Source of the DNA: Climacteris rufus
Taxonomy: Eukaryota > Chordata > Aves > Passeriformes > Climacteridae
Direction: 5' to 3'
NCBI GenBank assembly: GCA_013398175.1
Contig: VZRZ01005993.1
Coordinates: 253,062-317,061, forward strand
Length of the DNA stretch: 64,000 nt
The notes beneath the pieces were generated by a model, which saw only the letters and a list, made by a program, of their open reading frames with translations, did no database searches and was not told the DNA's origin. The translations under genes and the position numbers were made by a program. Below are positions 58,809-64,000 of the stretch, piece by piece; position 1 is the first letter of the stretch, and every line of letters begins with the position of its first letter.

Positions 58809-61800
58809 GCCGTGAATGCGCATTCCTCGAACACACTTTTGGTCCTGAACAGCGGTGCCCACTCATTTCCGTGTGGCGCTGTTCCCTGGTCTCCGCGACC
58901 GCTCTCCCCGCACGCCCCTTGCACCTCAAAAATAAAAAGCTGTGGGCTTCTTTCCAGCGCGTTTCCGAGCGGCTGCACTTGGAGCGGCGCGATACACCAC
59001 GGACGGGCGGGCGGGAGCAGCTGTTCCCGAGCCCTCCGCGCCGCGCCCGCTGCCACGTGGATGCCACGGAGCAGCACAGCCGCCTGCGCGGTCCGTGGGG
59101 CATCGCCCGGGCACCCGCTCTGAACGCCTAAAAACGGTTCCATAATTTTAACTTTCTGTTGCAAAGCCGCAGCTCACCGAATTTGCAAAGCCAGAAGTCA
59201 GCAGATTTTATGGCCGGGGGTTTGTTGTTCTGCTTGCAGCACAGGGACCAGCACGGCAGAAGTCAGTACACTTGTGCAAAGGGGTGGCAGCACACCTTGG
59301 CCGCTGGTGCCCCATGAACGTGCCCCTGGGAGTCTCTGGCCAAATTCTGTCTGAAAGTCTTGTAAGTTTTCTTAAGGAATTAACGCTATTTTCACCCCTT
59401 AATTAGAAATGAAGGGTTGTATTTGAAGAAAAATTCCAGCTTCTTAGGGGTAAGACCACAAAGCCTTAATGCAGCTTGATTTAATTCTGTAGCTGTGGCA
59501 GTTCATTTAAATAGGATAGAGAAAATAAACCTGGTGGAGCCCTGCTGACAGCACCATTGAACCCTCCCACGGGCTGTCCCTGCAGCACCCGGCGGTGCCA
59601 GCTCTCTTCCGAGGGGGCTGCTGAACACGGAATCATAGAATGGTTTGGGAATCTCTTTCAAACGTCTGACAGCCCAACCCCCGGCAAAGACCAGGCACAC
59701 CTTCAACTAGAATGGGTTGCTCAGAGCCTCGTTCAATGTGGTTGTGAACACTTCCCAGGATGAGGCATCCACAGCTCCTCTGGGCAACCTGTGCTGCTGT
59801 TTCACCTCCCTCACTGTGGGAGGCTGCAGCGTTGCAGTCTTGCTAAAACTTTCATTCAGTGCCTGTAAGTCCTGAGGATAACAGCACACACGGGTAAGCA
59901 TGAATGGGATCCTTCTGCTCCAGCGCTGCTGCAGTTTCGCACCCTGGGTTCGGTGCCTTCTCAGAAGGCTGTGGGGTTGTTTGAGAACAGAGGGAGCTGA
60001 TGCTCCTCCCATGGCTCCGGCTTTGCAGAGCAGCAGGAGAGGTTCAGGGAGAAGTTAGGCAGACTTGAGTTGGCTTCACACAGCAAATCACCAGTAGTCT
60101 GCTCAGGCAGAACAGTTTAGGGAAAGAGTCAAATTTAACAGTCCCCAAGTGTGTTTGTGTGTGCAGGAGGCTGCACGGAATGTTCCTTGCTGCTTGGCCC
60201 AACAGGCAGTGAGAGATACCAACACCCGTCCTGCAAAGTGCTTTCCTGCCCTGTCACAGCTGAGCTCAGCCCTCTCCCCGAAATGTTTGTGTGCCTGGCC
60301 ACAGAGACATTTCTGCTGAGCACCAAAAGAAGCCTGTTGTACCCAAGATTATTCACACCAGCCATGTGTGACACAGACTGGGGGTAAGAGCACAGGCTGT
60401 CCCCCAGGGGTGGCAGCTGGGTCACCATTTTTTTCATTTACCAATGCAAGGTAAGGTGATAATTACAGGATGTTTTCCAAATTAAAAAATAATTACCTTA
60501 GAGGAGAACTCAAACTATAACACATCTACCAGCCTCATTGTTTTCCTGGCACAGGAATTAGCCAGAGAACAGCATGGAGCCAACTCTTGTATCAAACATT
60601 CCCAGACTATGGGCCTGGCCCAAAGGTTGCAAACCCCACACAGGAGTTGGGTCCAGCAGTGGGAGGAACATGAGAGATATCCCAAACTTAAACATGAAAA
60701 CAGCCTGACTCACCCCTGGCAGCACTGCCTTGAATCCAGCCTGAGAGGTTCAAATGCAATTCTGCCTGTCCAAATTCAGATGAGAGGGCCTGATTTGGCC
60801 CATCTTAACTACACCTGGCTTTGTCAGCACTCATTGTACTCTGAGTGAAATTACATCTGTGGGGAAGAGAGTGAGATTCAAAACAGTCCCACAGACCAGT
60901 AATTAAGAAACAGGCAATATTCTTATTTACACTTTATAAGCTCTAAGAGTTGGCTGTCTCCATGGTTTCTGAAGAATGTTATTCCCACTTTGTTACCCTT
61001 GCCAAACACTGCATCTCTCAGTGACAGCAGCTATAGCTAAAGAATATAAAGGCCAAAAAGCTCTAGCAGTGACAAATGTCACCATTCTTCATCTTAGTGA
61101 TTCTACAGTGCAGAGGTCCAGCTGGTGCTTTTTTGTTAGGAAATTCTGCTATTTCACAGCGCCTTTGCTAGAGAATAATTTCACATTATTTAAAGCACAC
61201 AGGCCAGGTGTAAGTTCTAAATAAAGCAATAAAGAAAGCAACTGCAAGAGCTCCATTTTAAAGAGTTTGAAAGGGCTGGTATCACACAGATTATTCTTGA
61301 ACAGATAGGGAAATAAATCATACTAGGATGACAGTGTATCATTAGATATTGTAGCCAAGACCCTCTCCCACTTCAAATCACAGAGCCCAAGTATTTCCAG
61401 CCTATTCTCAGGACTAAACAAAAGCTAAAGGCAGAGGGAGGCCTCTGTGGCATCCTGCAAATGAGCCCTTCAGCCCCTACATTTTATCCTCCATCAGTTA
61501 CAGACACCACATGTGTAATCACATGCGAATCAGAGAGCACATCAATCATTTCATTTTCTGAAGGAAAACAGATTTTGCTGGTACATATCTAATAATTTCC
61601 TCCCTGTTAGTTACTTTTGACTGTTGAAGGTGAATGAAATCAGGAATGGAGTAATACAAACACCACACAGAATTTCTGGAAGTGTGCAATAGTAGGATTG
61701 AATTTTGGCAAATTATAAAGAAAAAAACCAAAAGCAAACACCCACAAGCAATGAGTAAAACTCTGAGAAAAGTGACAAAAAGAACAATTTTATTGACTTG

Positions 61801-64000
61801 CCAGAATGAACCCAGACAGAGTGAATGAGAGGACTCAGTGATGCAGGCAAGCAGTGTTTGCCTGGCTGACATACAAACAAAGGCTTCCATCTCACTGTCC
61901 TTACCCCAGCAATATTCCCAGTGACATCTGGAAACACTGAACCTGGGGAAGTTCTGGCAGGCTGAGCCTCAGATTTATTTTCACATTTTCTAAAAATACA
62001 GATTTTTATTTATTCATTGTGAATAGATTAAAAATACAGCATATAGCAATATAATTGCAAAAGTCTGACAAATACATAGTTTTTCCCTTCAAAAGAATGT
62101 CACAGAATAAGTTGTGAATATTTCTGTAAACAATTTCCATTTTCATATTATTGACAGTCCCATTTATTGTATGGCTAAATCATATGATACCACCTTAGGG
62201 CAGAAGGTAGTCTTCATCACTAAAAAGTAGTATTTACAAACAGAATTAATAATAATCATTCTTGCACCGAGTTGTGTGCACATTTACATACCAGATCCAC
62301 ACAGAGCTGTCAGCATCTTTAGCAATTACTGAAATTAGCAAATTAAACTACACCAAAAAGTGTAAATAATTACACTCTACACCTTTTACATGCACATTTT
62401 CAATAACCTCCCTACATGCTTGGTAGTGTTGTCACACATGCTTCCTTCTCAGGGAAAATGTCAAAGACTTGGCATCAACACCTTATGAAGAAAACAAATC
62501 CTTCTGTCTGAATTTGCTGTAGTCCCTACAATGCATTGGTTCTGCACAAAACACAGACAATTCAACTCTCTTCAGAGGTGGGTGGCACATTCACCTTTCA
62601 CTGACAGCTGATACTTTAATGCTGTGAACTGAAACTGCAAAAGGCCACATCCCAGAGAGGCTTCAGGCATCTAAAGCAGGATTTTGGACAGGCACTGGAA
62701 ACATTCATACGAATTGCAATCCTACAAACTCTGGTTCTATTTCAGCATATTAGGAACAAAAAACATTAGGTCCAAAGATCTGGTTATTTTAGTCCCTCTC
62801 ACTACCAAGATCTAGAAATCAGACTTTCCTCCATTAACGAGTGAAGAGCTTCACCTTCACTCCCAAAACAAAACAAAATGAAACAGAACAAATCAAAAGA
62901 GGCCATGGGCACTGCTTTCCCACAGCCCCTGTAACACAGAGCAAGAAGATGTTGCAATCTGTTGCAAGGCTACTCACAGCTACAACTGCCTGGTGGTTCC
63001 AGCACCACCCAGAAGCACAACACCCACCCTTCTCTCCCAGACAGGATTTAAATGTTCCCATCTCACTCCCTTAACCACCCAGATCACCTCTTTCAGACAG
63101 TGGCAGTTGCTATTAACATTATCCTTGGATACTGTCTAAACAGTAATTCAAAATCCATGTGCCAGAAAAAAGAGAAAACGGGGAGCACAACTTGATCCCA
63201 GTGGCAGGCACTCACACAGGAAAGGGAGAACTGATTTCTCTTCCCTGAACTGTTTCTGCATTTTACAAGAAATTAATATTACTTAGCTATGCATGCAAGA
63301 AATCCTTATCAACTGCATCAACTCACAGCCTGCTTAGCTTTAAGCCTGTCTTTAAAAGCTTGGCTGAAGTGGTGAGCACTCCAGGTTATTCAGCACTTGA
63401 AGGGGGCTGCCCCTTGTGCACATCCATTGACACCCTCAGGAAACTGTAAGGCCAAGGAGGCAGAAGCTTCCATCTTCAAATCTCTTGCAAAATGACTGTT
63501 AACCATAACCTAGGAATAGGAACAGCTTCTGTCCTGTCCATACAGATGGCACAGCAGCTTTGGAATAGAAGGCTGGATTTGGAAGAAACTTATGTCTATG
63601 CAATGACAATTCAACCACCACCATGTATTTGTCTTCCCATCACTGGTTAGGATTAGGCAAAGAGGACACAAATTCAAGTCTCCCTTTTTAACCAGCAGTT
63701 TTTCCCTGACATCTGAAACCATTCATAGATGAAATACCATTTTAAAACATATTTAAACCATATAAATTGTTTTCTGTACACAGAAATACATGAATCAACA
63801 TCTCCTAACCTTTTCAGACATCCACCTAGAAATGGTGGAAAATGTATTCTCGTTTTAAGTGAGATGCTCTAGCTTCACTGAAAATTGAGATGCCACTGTA
63901 AAAATACCTTCAAATTACCCATATATTATAGATCTTGCTACTGTACATCATTGGATAAAAGTACAATCAGTAGAATTTCATACAACTAAGCTTTAATATG
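58809..64000. other. Intergenic right flank, no gene recognised
   Basis: After the CpG island fades near 59.1 kb the sequence is AT-rich, with no frame resembling a conserved protein and no splice-consistent exon that I recognised. A CR1 fragment lies at 59630-59820. By vertebrate gene order EEF2K would be expected to the right on the minus strand; part of 62-64 kb could be its long 3' UTR, and a minus-strand AATAAA-like signal occurs near 62.0 kb. Its coding sequence is not in the window. Confidence 0.5.
59630..59820 (-). repeat. 3' end fragment of a CR1 LINE, minus orientation
   Basis: As written, the fragment begins AATCATAGAATGGTTTGGG, then CAACCCCCGGCAAAGACC, CACCTTCAACTAGA, GTTGCTCAGAGCC, GAACACTTCCCAGGATGAGG, CATCCACAGCTCCTCTGGGC and AACCTGTGCTGCTG. 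This is the reverse complement of a CR1 3' end. The 5' part is missing and the right boundary is approximate. Confidence 0.9.

Larger units (their letters stand above)
57770..59110. promoter_or_regulatory. CpG island of the POLR3E promoter and tRNA-Leu gene
   Basis: CpG-dense sequence flanked by AT-rich DNA on both sides, interrupted by a 497-base gap. It contains the tRNA-Leu gene and an E-box/STAF-like cluster, and it is the expected location of the non-coding first exon of POLR3E on the minus strand. The exon itself is probably hidden in the gap. Confidence 0.75.

Noticed and set aside
57739..59164. Large open frames over the POLR3E CpG island and tRNA gene
   Set aside because: They span 497 unknown bases and the tRNA-Leu gene; low-stop GC-rich sequence, not protein genes.
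61546..61890. 114-codon minus-strand frame with hydrophobic stretches near the expected EEF2K end
   Set aside because: It does not resemble EEF2K or any family I recognise, has no splice context, and lies in AT-rich sequence where such frames arise by chance.

Overview
The window is vertebrate nuclear DNA, almost certainly from a bird. Three multi-exon genes with GT-AG introns closely match known vertebrate proteins, and the only clear transposon traces are CR1-type LINE fragments. GC-rich CpG-island promoters are interrupted by two assembly gaps (14586-14870 and 58122-58618). I cannot name the species.

Layout. (1) About 3.1-10.7 kb, minus strand: an orphan major-facilitator membrane protein of the TMEM180/MFSD13 family, probably MFSD13B. 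Five coding exons are visible (423 residues); the last exon should lie left of the window. (2) About 13.4-15.1 kb: CpG island with three inverted CCAAT boxes and a CHR-like TTTGAA, ahead of CDR2. (3) 14.5-26.9 kb, plus strand: CDR2, five coding exons, 457 residues, with the first exon/intron junction lost in the first gap. (4) 26.9-30.5 kb: tail-to-tail intergenic segment with candidate poly(A) signals for both convergent genes. (5) 30.5-54.7 kb, minus strand: POLR3E, the RPC5 subunit of RNA polymerase III, with 20 coding exons whose phases all join to a 702-residue protein. Intron 12 carries a minisatellite of about 640 bp that ends at the splice donor. (6) 54.7-59.1 kb: non-coding 5' part of POLR3E, CpG island, second gap, and a complete tRNA-Leu(AAG) gene on the same strand directly upstream. 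(7) 59.1-64 kb: no gene seen, one CR1 fragment; from vertebrate gene order EEF2K would be expected beyond.

The order MFSD13B-CDR2-POLR3E is, as I recall, the order found in human 16p12, so this is an ordinary conserved block. I found no convincing new multi-gene system. The most interesting points are the Pol III-transcribed tRNA gene in the promoter of a Pol III subunit gene, with an E-box and a ZNF143/STAF-like site between them; the minisatellite touching a POLR3E splice donor; and the CCAAT/CHR architecture of the CDR2 promoter. All exon calls were made by eye from splice signals, reading phase and remembered protein families.
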